A stretch of 64,000 bases of DNA from Nostoc sp. 'Lobaria pulmonaria (5183) cyanobiont'. GTDB lineage: Bacteria; Cyanobacteriota; Cyanobacteriia; Cyanobacteriales; Nostocaceae. How positions within the stretch are numbered: position 1 is the first letter of the stretch; every line of letters starts with the position of its first letter. The stretch spans positions 2,787,501 to 2,851,500 of the forward strand of contig NZ_CP026692.1 in the NCBI RefSeq assembly GCF_002949795.1, read 5' to 3'. The position numbers and the translations under genes are program-made. A model generated the notes under the pieces. It was given only the letters and a program-made list of their open reading frames with translations, ran no database searches and was not told where the DNA came from. Below, one piece after another: positions 36,673 through 45,224 of the stretch.

Positions 36673-37239
36673 CTATAGAGTAATTTTTTCTGGAATTTGA
36701 GATGAGAACGCTTTTCCTTTGGCTTTTTGTTGTTTATTCCGATATTCAAGCCAGCGTCGCATCAGAAATAAAAGAGTTGTCGTGACAATCCCTACTAGCC
36801 CAATCGGGGTTAAATAGCTCCAATGATCTAACATTTTGTCCCAAACGTGCCAAGTGAGCAGGAACATAGCTAAGTAAGTCAGGGTATGTAATCGCTTCCA
36901 ATTTTTTTTCAGTCTTTTGACACTCCAGTCATTAGAAGTAATTGCCAATAGGGTAAAAATTATAAAGGTAGATACACCTTGGATATAAATCCAATAGGTA
37001 TTGGGATCTAAAAAATCAAGGTCTCTCTTTTTCACTAAGAGGAAACCGTGAAGCAAAGCCAAGCAGAAAGCCAGAATACCGATAATTCGTCGATATTTCA
37101 ACAGCCATTTGGGAAGGTTCGCTTGTTTAGTTTGAGGAAAAATAATTCTGAGATTCGTGGGCATTAAGGTGAGAATATAAGCTCCTAAAGCTATAAATCC
37201 CAAGCTGTTTTCTAACGGTGCTGTATCGATTGCTGCCAT
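36673..37239 (-). CDS. ferric-reductase-like (MsrQ/YedZ-type) haem membrane protein
   Basis: 188 residues with about five membrane helices. Three histidines in helices (H64 in ALLHGFLL, H118 in KRLHTLTYLAMF, H131 in LTWHVWDK) match the haem-b ligands of the ferric reductase transmembrane domain. MsrQ-type proteins pass electrons to a periplasmic methionine-sulfoxide reductase, but no msrP is seen here. An electron link with the peroxidase downstream is possible but only inferred from position. The tail is basic and cytoplasmic. Confidence 0.75.
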   Translation of the reverse strand: MAAIDTAPLENSLGFIALGAYILTLMPTNLRIIFPQTKQANLPKWLLKYRRIIGILAFCLALLHGFLLVKKRDLDFLDPNTYWIYIQGVSTFIIFTLLAITSNDWSVKRLKKNWKRLHTLTYLAMFLLTWHVWDKMLDHWSYLTPIGLVGIVTTTLLFLMRRWLEYRNKQQKAKGKAFSSQIPEKITL

Positions 37240-37553
37240 GACTAATCCTCCTTAATTTTTCAAGAAAAGCCACTTTTTTATAAGCTAAATATTTCCTACT
37301 GGTATATTTATCTAACTCCACTGCTAACTAAGTTAAAGCCTGAGATTTACTGACTCATTTTTGACTTGTGACTACTTTTGTTATGACTTTTATCATCTAA
37401 GAATTGAACAGTCGTCATGAGAGGATGTTTGTAAAGCCTGGGTATTTCTGTAGAACTATCTACGCCTAGTTAGATATTTATGCAGTTTTGCAAAAACTGG
37501 GGTCAAATTTGTAGGGCAGCAGAAGTGGATTTGCCAGAATCAGAGTAAACGTT

Positions 37554-37745
37554 TCAGTTCGGGACAGAAGCCTCGGTATTAATTTCTAAATAATTAAGTA
37601 GCAATTTGGCAACTAAAACAGGTGTGTAAATATTTACCCACCAGACCGATTTCAGTTTGGGATAGTGAATATGGATGCGCGCCTTTTGTCTTAAAAACTG
37701 CCAATATTCCCGCAGATATTCTCGTTCGGTTGCGCTCAAATCTGT
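37554..37745 (-). pseudogene. unrecognised gene fragment
   Basis: The minus-strand frame reads LSATEREYLREYWQFLRQ, then ARIHIHYPKLKSVWWVN and VLVAKLLLNYLEI to a stop. It looks like real protein (amphipathic helices, aromatic clusters) but has no plausible start, since it runs into the opposite-strand transposase remnant. It could be the C-terminal end of a gene cut by that element. Its family is not recognised. Confidence 0.35.
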
Positions 37746-38467
37746 GTTTATGGGGTGAACAGTCAAGCTTATTCGGGTAAAGGACGACCCAAAAAACACG
37801 GGTCTAAATTCAAACTTAATGAATCCACGACATGGAGTGATGCAGAATCTGTTTAAGAATTGGATGATCCGAAACTACAACGAGTAAGGGTTAGCCTCTG
37901 GAAGAATTTACATTTCCGTAAAGCGGCAGCGCGTCCGATGTTACTCCTGCGGGTTGAACGTCTCAATGCTCAAGGTAACTTGAGAGTATTCAAACCTTTA
38001 TGGTTAGCATGGGTCGGAGAACAAATGCCGACCTTAGAAGAAGTTTGGCGACTTTACCTGCGTCGCTTTACCGTTGACCACTGGTATCGTTTTTTGAAAC
38101 AACGCTTACATTGGACTGTACCCAAGTTGAGTACTCCTAAGCAGTGTGAGCGCTGGAGTGACCTAATGCCTCTGATGACTTGGGAATTGTGGTTAGCCCG
38201 TGATATTGTGACTGATAATCCTCTACCTTCTCCCAAAGGGAGAGGCTAGCGCCAAGGCAGAAGTCTCAGGGTAATTTGACCCCTGGAAGAGTTGCTCAAG
38301 CTATGGGTGGAATTTTCGCGGCCATTGGTACTCCCACCTCTGCACCCAAACCTCGTGGAAAGTCCCCTGGTTGGCAACCTGGAAAAAAGCGTCACCGTAA
38401 AAACCGATGCCCGATTGTTAAAAAAACTGTAACACGACCACGCAAAGAACCATCAATTGCAGTTTAA
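37736..38467 (+). pseudogene. broken transposase (NF041680-like, RNase H-fold type)
   Basis: The frame gives QAYSGKGRPKKHG, then a stop at ~37851, then LWKNLHFRKAAARPM, WLAWVGEQMPTLEEVW, YLRRFTVDHWYRFLKQRLHW, and LSTPKQCERWSDLMPLMTW. After a small palindromic insertion (CTTCTCCCAAAGGGAGAG at ~38227) and a shift, the tail continues LTPGRVAQAMGGIFAAIGTP...GKSPGWQPGKKRHRKNR. The 5' half is missing. The order matches this transposase family, so this is a dead copy. Confidence 0.75.
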
Positions 38468-38584
38468 TACTCAAGATTATTGATAATTTCACTAAGTCTC
38501 TGATTAACTCAGCCCTGCTGGGTCATTTTGTATGGCTTAGTTTAAACTCCAGTTCCAATAGTTTTGAGCCTTCTCTTTTTATTT

Positions 38585-38686
38585 AACTTCTATAAAGCAG
38601 CGCTCTATCAAACCTTTCTCTAGTTGGCGAATCAGTTCAACCAGATCGTTTACTCCAATGAGTTTTGAGAAAACACGTAGCTAAAT
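38585..38686 (-). pseudogene. short C-terminal gene fragment, family unknown
   Basis: The minus strand reads VFSKLIGVNDLVELIRQLEK followed by GLIERCFIEVK and a stop, with a stop shortly upstream. The helical pattern looks protein-like, but there is no start codon and the fragment is only ~33 codons. The rest of 38468-38953 shows nothing recognisable. Confidence 0.3.
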
Positions 38687-38953
38687 AAAAACAAATGATT
38701 GAAACTAAATCTGTGGAATATATTAATGTGGATTCGATGGCAACAAGCAAAGCACAAGCGTTGAAAGAAATCGTTTGAAAAATTAGCCATTAGAGCTATA
38801 ATCGTCAATTGAACGCTTTCTCAACGAATCCGCAAAGCATACTCTTGCTAAATTTGAAGAAAGTCACAACAGTGATCGCACCTGTTCAATGTCAAACCCA
38901 TCCACTGCATCCAATCGGGCGCAAATGTAATCATCTGTCTATTTTTGAATTAC

Positions 38954-39367
38954 TTAGGTAGCGCCTGGCGTGAAGTTCACGACAATCTGCCCTCCGGTAT
39001 CTGAGGTCACTACAAATTCTTCAGTGATCGCCTTATTGATGCCGCCAGCTTGGGAGAAAATGTCATAATTCCATAGGACTTGCGTGCCGTTAATCGCAGC
39101 ATAAAATTTGCGCTTGTCAACCGAGTCCCAGAAGTGTTCGTTAAAGTGAAACTTAACAGTATGGATGGTGTTGGGAGTCAGATCCGTAAAGGTGTAGGTG
39201 AAGGTGTCGTAGCGTTCGGTCTAATAAACTTCTTGGTTTGCTGGATAATAGACGCCCTTACCATCGACGGGAGTGTTGCTCGACGCGCTTTGACCGCCAC
39301 TGTAGTAGGCATCCGCACCATAGCTTTCGATTGCTCCTCCACCAGCATTGATGTAAATTGAGTCCAC
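38954..39367 (-). pseudogene. malectin-like carbohydrate-binding protein with an internal stop
   Basis: From a GTG at 39367 with AGGAG nine bases upstream, the minus strand reads DSIYINAGGGAIESYGADAY, YYSGGQSASS, then TAG at 39221-39223, then TERYDTFTYTFTDLTPNTIH, VKFHFNEHFWDSV, KRKFYAAINGTQVLWNYDIF and a normal stop. This is one malectin domain of ~137 residues. The family has Q before TERY, so CAG to TAG is the likely mutation. Apart from that codon the gene looks intact, so it is a recent loss or uses readthrough. Confidence 0.75.
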
Positions 39368-39486
39368 TATAAAATTCTCCTAAGAAACTAACTGATCAGA
39401 TTTTTGGTTATGATGCAAATTTCCTGACCGATTTCGAGTTCTGGAGCATAAGCCTGAACCCATCGATATATCGTTGAATGATCTAC

Positions 39487-39545
39487 TACAAGGGGAGAGG
39501 GCTATGAGGCTTATTATATCTGCATCATAGCCCTTTTTGTCCCCC
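39487..39545. repeat. hairpin repeat GGGCTATGA...TCATAGCCC
   Basis: GGGGAGAGGGCTATGAGG pairs with TCATAGCCCTTTTTGTCCCC. It resembles 28594-28640 in both arms and flanks and belongs to the same small repeat family. Confidence 0.6.
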
Positions 39546-39655
39546 CGTAAGGACTGATGCATAGCTAATGCATAGTAGACAAAGAAGACATTCATGCGAT
39601 CAATTTCAGAGAGGAAAGTTTCGCTCGCAGCGATTTTGCTATCCTTGAGCCAACA

Positions 39656-40099
39656 TCACCTCATGTTGAGAGGTAATGCTCCGGGTGGTCCCAGAATTTC
39701 ATCGCCGATCTCGGTGGAAATGCGATCAAACAGCGCCATATGCGATGCTTCTGTCTCATCTACTGTACCAACTGCTGCGATTAGTCGAGCAAAGCCACTC
39801 GGCGCAGCAACGACCAACCCGCGAGCTGGCTGATCGCTAAGTGCGGCGACTACGTGGGGTGTGCCAGCAGGAATCAGGAAGCTTTCACCAGCATTTAGCA
39901 CAACCTTGTTTTCACCCGCCCAGACCGTGAACTCCCCTTCTAGCACGTAGAGTTGTTCGGAATAGCGCGTGTGGCGATGGGGGGGTGTTTGTGTGCCGGG
40001 AAGAAAGTAGCCTTCGATCAGATCGTACTGACCTGCTGTAGTGGTGTGATCGGCAATGATGTTGAGGCGAGAGCCAAAAAGCCAGAGAGATTGTGCCAT
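39656..40099 (-). CDS. cupin-domain protein (quercetinase-like)
   Basis: 147 residues from the ATG at 40099 (MAQSLWLFGSRLNII), chosen for AGGAGC six bases upstream. One cupin barrel is seen: motif 1 is PPHRHTRYSEQLYVLEGEFT, with the metal ligands H, H, E and a later H in motif 2 (GESFLIPAGTPHVVA). Such proteins bind Fe, Mn or Ni, acting as dioxygenases or sensors of small molecules. The substrate is unknown. The gene is isolated between decayed sequences, yet its frame is intact. Confidence 0.8.
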   Translation of the reverse strand: MAQSLWLFGSRLNIIADHTTTAGQYDLIEGYFLPGTQTPPHRHTRYSEQLYVLEGEFTVWAGENKVVLNAGESFLIPAGTPHVVAALSDQPARGLVVAAPSGFARLIAAVGTVDETEASHMALFDRISTEIGDEILGPPGALPLNMR

Positions 40100-40546
40100 T
40101 AGATTGCTCCTGTTGATTAATTGCTTGCGTAATAACAATACCTTTGCCAAAATAAGAGGCTACAAAAATTTTGGCAAGACTTGCAAAATTACCCATACAT
40201 AAGCGTTTAACTTAAAAGGTAGTTTGGAATTTCAAACTCTTATACTGCGGTCAATGCGTTAAAAAAACCTTGTGGAAAACCTTGAAGGAATTTTTAGGAC
40301 TTATTGTTTTTGCCAAGCCTCAGCAGATACGGGAGTTAATACATCAACTCACCCTCGTAAATTGGCAAAGGTATTGTAATAAGCAGTAATTTTGGTTGTG
40401 TGGTTAAGAACCAAGAAACTTAATGATTTGGTAAGGATTCAGGTCTAATATTGAGGAAGTAAAGAAGGGCGAGACAGAGAATTATTAGAATCAGCAATTA
40501 GAGCCTGTGCAAAAAAATCAATGACAGACCTACATTATTCCAAAAC
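40100..40546. other. gene-free region
   Basis: No supported gene in about 450 bp. GTAAGGATTCAGGTC near 40435 is the inverse of the end of the 28643/33018 repeat. The rest is unremarkable AT-rich sequence. Confidence 0.5.
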
Positions 40547-40730
40547 TTAGCCTACTCGTCTAAAAGAAGAGATGGTGTCATTAGGAATTCCAACGTCTTC
40601 AACCCTAGCATAACTTCCTGGATCGAGAACTTTACAAGTACCTTGTAAATTTGCATCAGTACAGAATGTCCATGTTCCTTCATTGATAACAATTGAGGAA
40701 GCTTTGTCATTGTAATTTGTGGCACTCCCA
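40547..40730 (-). pseudogene. beta/gamma-crystallin domain fragment
   Basis: The minus strand reads NYNDKASSIVINEGTWTFC, TDANLQGTCKVLDPGSYARV, GIPNDTISSFRRVG and a stop. This is a Greek-key beta/gamma-crystallin motif, a Ca2+-binding fold found in some secreted bacterial proteins. There is no start. The frame is cut at 40730 by the palindromic element at 40728-40926. The fragment keeps a full C-terminal motif, so truncation was probably recent. Confidence 0.7.
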
Positions 40731-40926
40731 GGGCAAACGCATCATGTCAACAAGACGCAATTATTCTCAATAAGTTCAAAAATAGTCGCATTAATCGCTG
40801 CTTATTGACAAATATTTAGGCGAGCGTTTTGAGTCTTGGAAACTAAACCAAACGATAAATACTGATTTTGTCGTTAGTTCTTAGCCTTGGTCGTGAGCAA
40901 GTATAATTTAGATGCGTTTACCCTGG
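40728..40926. repeat. ~199-bp element with inverted GATGCGTTTGCCCTGG tips
   Basis: The left tip is CCAGGGCAAACGCATC and the right tip AGATGCGTTTACCCTGG, its inverse with one change. The inside is homologous to 42068-42254, immediately upstream of the 195-aa protein gene. It may be a MITE, or a duplicated upstream region whose tips happen to carry the dispersed motif. Confidence 0.7.
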
Positions 40927-41216
40927 TTTGGATAAGCAAATCCAGCGGGGGAGACGCTTGGAAGCTGAGAGAAACAAAGTTACTGTTCAATGACTTTTTT
41001 ATCCCCCAGCACTTTTTTATACTTCTGCTTAAGAAAGCCCGCCGGGAGCAACGCAAAAAAGTCAGATCGGGGTTTAATTCTCAGTTACATAGCTAGATTG
41101 TCAATAAAAACAGGTATTTCACTGCGATCGTACTATTAAACAGGTTATTTATACCCCTAATTTTTAGCACCTCACAAAATCGCGTTGCTCCCAGCCCGCC
41201 TCTAGAGATAAATTTA

Positions 41217-41350
41217 TTAACCTAACTCCATTGGTTGCATGCCCTTCAGCAATATTATCGTTCCATCGACACAAATCTGTTTCCAAGCTTGACCATCAAT
41301 ACGAGTTCGGTTAAGCTGCACAGTCGTTAAAGATTTCCCTTACTCCCCCC
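41217..41350 (-). pseudogene. unrecognised C-terminal coding remnant
   Basis: The minus strand reads SLTTVQLNRTRIDGQAWKQI, then CVDGTIILLKGMQPMELG and a stop. It is open for ~40 codons and protein-like, but there is no start, and a palindromic repeat adjoins at 41338-41377. Family unknown. Confidence 0.3.
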
Positions 41351-41377
41351 TTTTTAAGGGGAGTTGGGGGGATCGAA
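41338..41377. repeat. palindromic C-run/G-run repeat
   Basis: CTCCCCCCTTTTTAAGGGGAG followed by TTGGGGGGATC, given here in part, can fold in two alternative ways. It is related to the repeat at 22378-22418. Confidence 0.6.
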
Positions 41378-41432
41378 TTTTATCTGAACTGTATCGGCTT
41401 GACCCTCTGTTCAAGTACTACTAAAAGGCGTA

Positions 41433-42020
41433 TTAACAGGCTCCTAACTTTTGACAAAGCGCTTCGGCGACTGAATTTACTCCACTTTCAACTTTAGGTG
41501 CAAGAGTTTTAAGGAAGCTAAGAGCTTCTGTTGTGGAAATACCCAAAAAGGCGGCAGCACTAGCTACAACAGGTACTGTTTCCGCTAAAGATGCTAATCC
41601 TACTACACCAACAGCCACAATTGCTCCAGCGACACCAATTACTCCTACTTTACATGCTGTACATTTTACGCTAAAAGACTCAAGTTGAGCATCAATCTCT
41701 TTGAGAGATCTTATATTATTAGTGGCATGTCCTTCCTGAATTTTAGCAAGTACTGGCTCTCCTTGTTGACGGAAATAATCATTGAACTCTGTTCTTAAAC
41801 CTCCTATTGAGGAAAGAGTCATTCCTGCTGCGAGGAAAGTCTCTGAAGGATCTGAACTCAAACGACTCGCAAACTCTTTATTTTTTGCTGCTATATCCAA
41901 TATATGCTGTGTTAAAGCAGAATTAGTAAAGTCTCCTTTTACAACTAATTCAGTTGGTTGTTCTTCGGTTGCACTTACTTTGGTTTGCTGAGATTGAGAG
42001 TTTTCAACTGTAGCAGACAT
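41433..42020 (-). CDS. NHLP-leader-like protein with hydrophobic cysteine-bounded tail; possible peptide precursor
   Basis: 195 residues. A polar N-terminus (~1-30) precedes ALTQHILDIAAKNKEFASRL, SSDPSETFLAAGM, which resembles the leader of nitrile-hydratase-like (NHLP) RiPP precursors (helix, then DP and AG). After ~residue 118 comes CTACKVGVIGVAGAIVAVG and a long hydrophobic helix region, ending ALCQKLGAC. Four cysteines bound the hydrophobic part. It could be a large bacteriocin-like or modified-peptide precursor, or simply a small membrane-active protein. No maturation enzyme or exporter is adjacent. The upstream 190 bp is shared with another locus at 40728-40926. Confidence 0.5.
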   Translation of the reverse strand: MSATVENSQSQQTKVSATEEQPTELVVKGDFTNSALTQHILDIAAKNKEFASRLSSDPSETFLAAGMTLSSIGGLRTEFNDYFRQQGEPVLAKIQEGHATNNIRSLKEIDAQLESFSVKCTACKVGVIGVAGAIVAVGVVGLASLAETVPVVASAAAFLGISTTEALSFLKTLAPKVESGVNSVAEALCQKLGAC

Positions 42021-42067
42021 AATTTTGTCCTTGTTTTAGTTACATTGTTGGTTGATTTAGCATTGAC

Positions 42068-42254
42068 TGCATCATGTCAATAAGAACAGTATATTCTCAA
42101 GAAACTGCTAGTTAATCTCATTAACCTACGCTTATCGCTAAAGATTTAGGTGATTACTTTGAGTTTTGTAAATTCAATTAAGTGAGAAATACTTTCTTTC
42201 GTTAATTCTTAATCTTGTTTGTGATCAAGAGTAATTTAGATGCGTTTGCCCTGG
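42068..42254 (-). promoter_or_regulatory. duplicated upstream region of the 195-aa protein gene
   Basis: About 187 bp directly upstream of the minus-strand gene is homologous to 40740-40926: CTGCATCATGTCAA at one end, AGTAATTTAGATGCGTTTGC near the other, and many matching blocks between. It probably contains the promoter of the downstream gene. The distal end carries the AGATGCGTTTGCCCTGG motif (42238-42254). Confidence 0.6.
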
Positions 42255-42746
42255 TACTACAGCAGCCATTGTTTTTATCCTTGAATAATTGAGCTTTGTT
42301 GTTTAGAAATTGTTTCTAGGAAAGCTTTTAATTAATAATCATAGTAATCAAAATTTAATTTCTAGATTATCAAAGAGTTTGAAACTTTCTTTCTTTGTTC
42401 CCTTTGCTTTCCATATATACATAGTATTTTGATGCAATATTATTGGCAATTAACTATTTTTAGGTAAAATCCTAATTAATGATTAAGTATTTTTAGATTA
42501 TCCTCAAAAAAACTTGAAAATCAAATATTTAAGATTTTCTGAGCATTCTCTAAAATTTTAAATTTAGGAGTAGTATTCCAATTTAAAGATGTGTAATTTT
42601 TCTGATTAGATCCAAAAATATCCCCCTAGAATAAAACAGGTTTTGGGTATTAGTTACGAACAATGGTATTTATAATATTTTTATCCAGAAACTTTAGTTA
42701 AATTAGACATGATAAATGTCTTCTAGAAAAACTTATAGGGAAAAAC
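42255..42746. other. AT-rich gene-free region
   Basis: About 490 bp, strongly AT-rich, with no gene. It separates the shared promoter region from the inverted-repeat element that begins at 42790. Confidence 0.5.
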
Positions 42747-42782
42747 AGCAGTGAGTAATTACTTCGGCAATTGCTCACTGCT
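42747..42782 (-). terminator. strong hairpin followed by T-run on the minus strand
   Basis: AGCAGTGAGTAATT and AATTGCTCACTGCT pair around ACTTCGGC, with one mismatch. On the minus strand TGTTTTT follows. It would end minus-strand transcription coming out of the 42790-43839 element, where no gene is recognised. Confidence 0.65.
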
Positions 42783-42789
42783 GCTTATT

Positions 42790-43839
42790 TAGGGGCGTGA
42801 GTATCAATGGATGCTGTTGGCGAAATATTTCTTCACATTGCCGACCAAGGAAGCTTGATGTTTGGAAGAGTTGGAATTTCGCCTTGGAAACAGCTTTTTT
42901 GGGTGATTTAGAAACTGTCAACCAAAAGTTTTAGTTCTGCAATCATTGTATTTTAGGCTTTTTGGGCGGCTTTATAACCAGAAGCCTGCCGCCCCAACTT
43001 CAATTCAAATAAAATGCGAAGCGCTAACGCGCCGCTTTGCTAACGCGTATCGCTTCAAAATCCACAATGTCATAAACAAAAGTAACGGCGGAGCGTTCCT
43101 AGTGTGCGGAATTTTCTTTTTGAAGATACTGGACTTGTGCTTTGAGTCTGTTTAATTCTTCATCATTCCGTGTAATAAGTAGCTAAACAAAATTAATTAC
43201 ACAAAGTTAAGCCATGAAACCCTTATCCAGACTAGAACCTCATGTGTAAATAATTCTGTGCGGTTACTTACCTGGAATAGATGCTGAGTCTTCCCATGTA
43301 TTACATGGTGAGAGTTCTCTGTTAATTATTTCCTCCAGATAATCAGCTCTGGTTATCCTAAACATTCAAAGGCAATACCTAATTTTTTCCAAGTATTGTC
43401 TGTCAGTCTCAAAGACTGACTTTTCACGGCATGTGGAAAAGACCATTTGAGGGTTTTTCAAGCCCTGATTTTTCCGTTAGCTATTTTTATTAACTTAAGG
43501 CTATTGAGAATTAGCCTGTGGAAAAAGTCATGCTTTTTCGAGGCTTGAGGACTTGCCGTGAAAAGTCAGCAAAATTTTTCTCCCACCAGTCCAACATTGC
43601 TTGTCACCTTTAACACCGAATTTTAATTACTGTACCGTATATACTGTACTTTACCCAAAATCCTTTGTGAGAAAGCTTTTTGGGACTTAACGGGAAAAGT
43701 CAGCCGCAGGTGATGGTAGATGCTTATTGATTAACATCATCCCATTTTCCTTATTCCTCTGTTCGCTTTAGCATTTGTAGGGTTTTCAAATGTGAAGAAA
43801 TATTTCGCCAACAGCATCCATTGCTACTCGCACCCCTAT
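42790..43839. mobile_element. 1.05-kb element with ~50-bp inverted arms and no intact gene
   Basis: The left arm (42790-42839) and the inverse of the right arm (43789-43839) share ATGGATGCTGTTGGCGAAAT and ATTTCTTCACATT, with three mismatches in 50. Between them are a hairpin (GGGCGGC...GCCGCCC near 42965), a minus-strand coiled-coil-like remnant (NDEELNRLKAQVQYLQKEN near 43110-43170), and a MITE at 43417-43569. No transposase is readable. It may be a decayed transposon or an inversion of a shared sequence. Confidence 0.6.
43417..43569. mobile_element. 153-bp MITE, second copy of the CTGACTTTTCACGG family
   Basis: CTGACTTTTCACGGCATG at the left and CTTGCCGTGAAAAGTCAG at the right are inverted. 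Inner sequences AAGACCATTTGAGGG and GAGGCTTGAGGACTTG also partly pair. Flanks do not show a clear 10-bp duplication. Solo right ends of the same family lie at ~43697 and ~33446. Confidence 0.8.
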
Positions 43840-43983
43840 CTCAAGTGACAGACTATCTTTTACCTGAAGATTTTCGGGTATACGTTAATTTGTAATCAGA
43901 CATTTCCTGCTGCACAGTATAGCGGTTGGGCTGGTGGTGATACATTCCACGATTTTTGGAAGAATAAAAACTGGGATGCTTCC

Positions 43984-44119
43984 CAATACTGTTCGGTTAA
44001 CCGAAAAACTTACGTTAATGTAGGTTAAGTTGAGGAACGAAACCCAACATTTACCGAGATTTGTTGGGTAACGCTTACCCTCTACCCAACCTACAATTTC
44101 CCTTAACCGAACAGTATTG
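43984..44119. mobile_element. 136-bp MITE with CAATACTGTTCGGTTAA ends and a 10-bp target duplication
   Basis: CAATACTGTTCGGTTAA and TTAACCGAACAGTATTG are perfect inverted ends. GGATGCTTCC precedes and GGATGCTCCC follows, a 10-bp duplication with one change. The inside has AACCCAACATTTACCGAG and TTGTTGGGTAACGC hairpins. The ends match the larger element at 59554-61855, a likely source of transposase. Confidence 0.9.
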
Positions 44120-44137
44120 GGATGCTCCCAATGTTTT

Positions 44138-44869
44138 TTATATTCTTTCGCTTGAAATTCTCTGGATATCTTCGATACGTTGTTTAATGATTTTGATATC
44201 AACTTCACTTCCTGTGGGGATTTCAGATTGTGCAAGTTCTTGAAGTAAACTTGCTCCAGTTTCAACCAATTTTCCATTACTGGTTGCTTTCAATGCTTCT
44301 TCAAATGCTTCATACCACAACTCATTTTCCGCATAATAATTTATGCTTTCTGGAATGCTAGAAAATCGGTTCTTAGCTAGTGATTGAGGGTTGATGACAG
44401 TAAATTCTACATTGCTAACAATTGGACGCGCTTCGCAGTCAATTGCAATTTGCCAGAAATATATTTTTCCTACAGTTAGTTCAGGATAATCGATGGGAAG
44501 TTTTAGTTTGTTGATCCCGACTGTTGTTGATATTTCTTTAACTTTGCCAATTTGTTTAACGGTTTTCGCTGAAAGGAATTCAAAAAGTCGGAATCGCGCC
44601 CTTTGGGAACTTGACATATACCAAGCAAGCATTGGACGTGTGGAAGCGGTTTTACCGATAAATGTCTGAGGTGCAAGCTGCGTCAGAGGGATACCGCTAG
44701 TCGAACATCCACGCGAACCACCCGCACTGGAATATCCACTGGCAGGTTTGCGATCGCGTGGTTTAAACTGAGCATATGCAGGGACTGCGCTAAGACAAAA
44801 AACCACTCCCACAACCAAACTTGTAAGTCTGCGGCTATGTAGCCAAAATCCCAAATATTGATGACTCAT
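44138..44869 (-). CDS. DUF928 exported protein
   Basis: 243 residues. A signal peptide (SLVVGVVFCLSAVPAYAQ) is followed by a basic Gly/Ser-rich stretch with GGSRGCSTSG, then TASTRPMLAWYMSSSQRARF. The latter and LTVGKIYFWQIAIDC form the beta-sandwich-like DUF928 body. A helical C-terminal part (YYAENELWYEAFEEALKA) resembles a TPR-like hairpin. DUF928 genes recur beside CHASE2, CHAT and haemagglutinin-type genes in cyanobacteria, but their function is not known. A MITE inserted 18 bp after the stop codon, and another lies 30-160 bp upstream. Confidence 0.8.
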   Translation of the reverse strand: MSHQYLGFWLHSRRLTSLVVGVVFCLSAVPAYAQFKPRDRKPASGYSSAGGSRGCSTSGIPLTQLAPQTFIGKTASTRPMLAWYMSSSQRARFRLFEFLSAKTVKQIGKVKEISTTVGINKLKLPIDYPELTVGKIYFWQIAIDCEARPIVSNVEFTVINPQSLAKNRFSSIPESINYYAENELWYEAFEEALKATSNGKLVETGASLLQELAQSEIPTGSEVDIKIIKQRIEDIQRISSERI

Positions 44870-44900
44870 AGTAAATTCTGGTAATTCTATGGTTATCTAC

Positions 44901-45027
44901 TAAGTAGGTAGGCAGAATAAAAGCCAATCATGTAAACTTATGTAAAGTACCAGAAAGGCTTTGAATATAAGCTTTTAAGCAATTTACATTTCTTAATCTA
45001 GTTGTATTTTTTAACGCCCACCTACTA
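44901..45027. mobile_element. 127-bp MITE upstream of DUF928 (copy A)
   Basis: TAAGTAGGTAGGCAGAATAA at one end and GTTTTTTAACGCCCACCTACTA-type sequence at the other are imperfect inverted repeats (TAGTAGGTGGGCG). A near-identical element in opposite orientation lies at 63817-63944. It sits between the CHASE2 gene and DUF928 and may separate or alter their co-transcription. Confidence 0.8.
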
Positions 45028-45224
45028 AAATCTTGACTTCTCGGTACTGGGTATTGGGTCAGAATTTATCACCCAGGTTCTGTACTTCATATTGTAACTT
45101 AAAATCTTTTTTCTAAAGATATAATCTTAATTATTTTGATTTTTTGCCTTTTCATTGACTGTAATTTATTTGTACTTCAACTTGAGTGCAGAGTCTGGGC
45201 GTTCCCAATCCCCACATTCCAAAT

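Noticed and set aside
39080..39361. Plus-strand open frame of 93 codons
   Set aside because: It is the opposite strand of the malectin pseudogene, which reads as real protein.
40887..41096. Plus-strand open frame of 69 codons
   Set aside because: It overlaps the right tip of the repeat at 40728-40926, has no ribosome site, and shows no family-like sequence.
43885..44277. Minus-strand open frame of 130 codons
   Set aside because: It overlaps the DUF928 gene in another frame and crosses a MITE.
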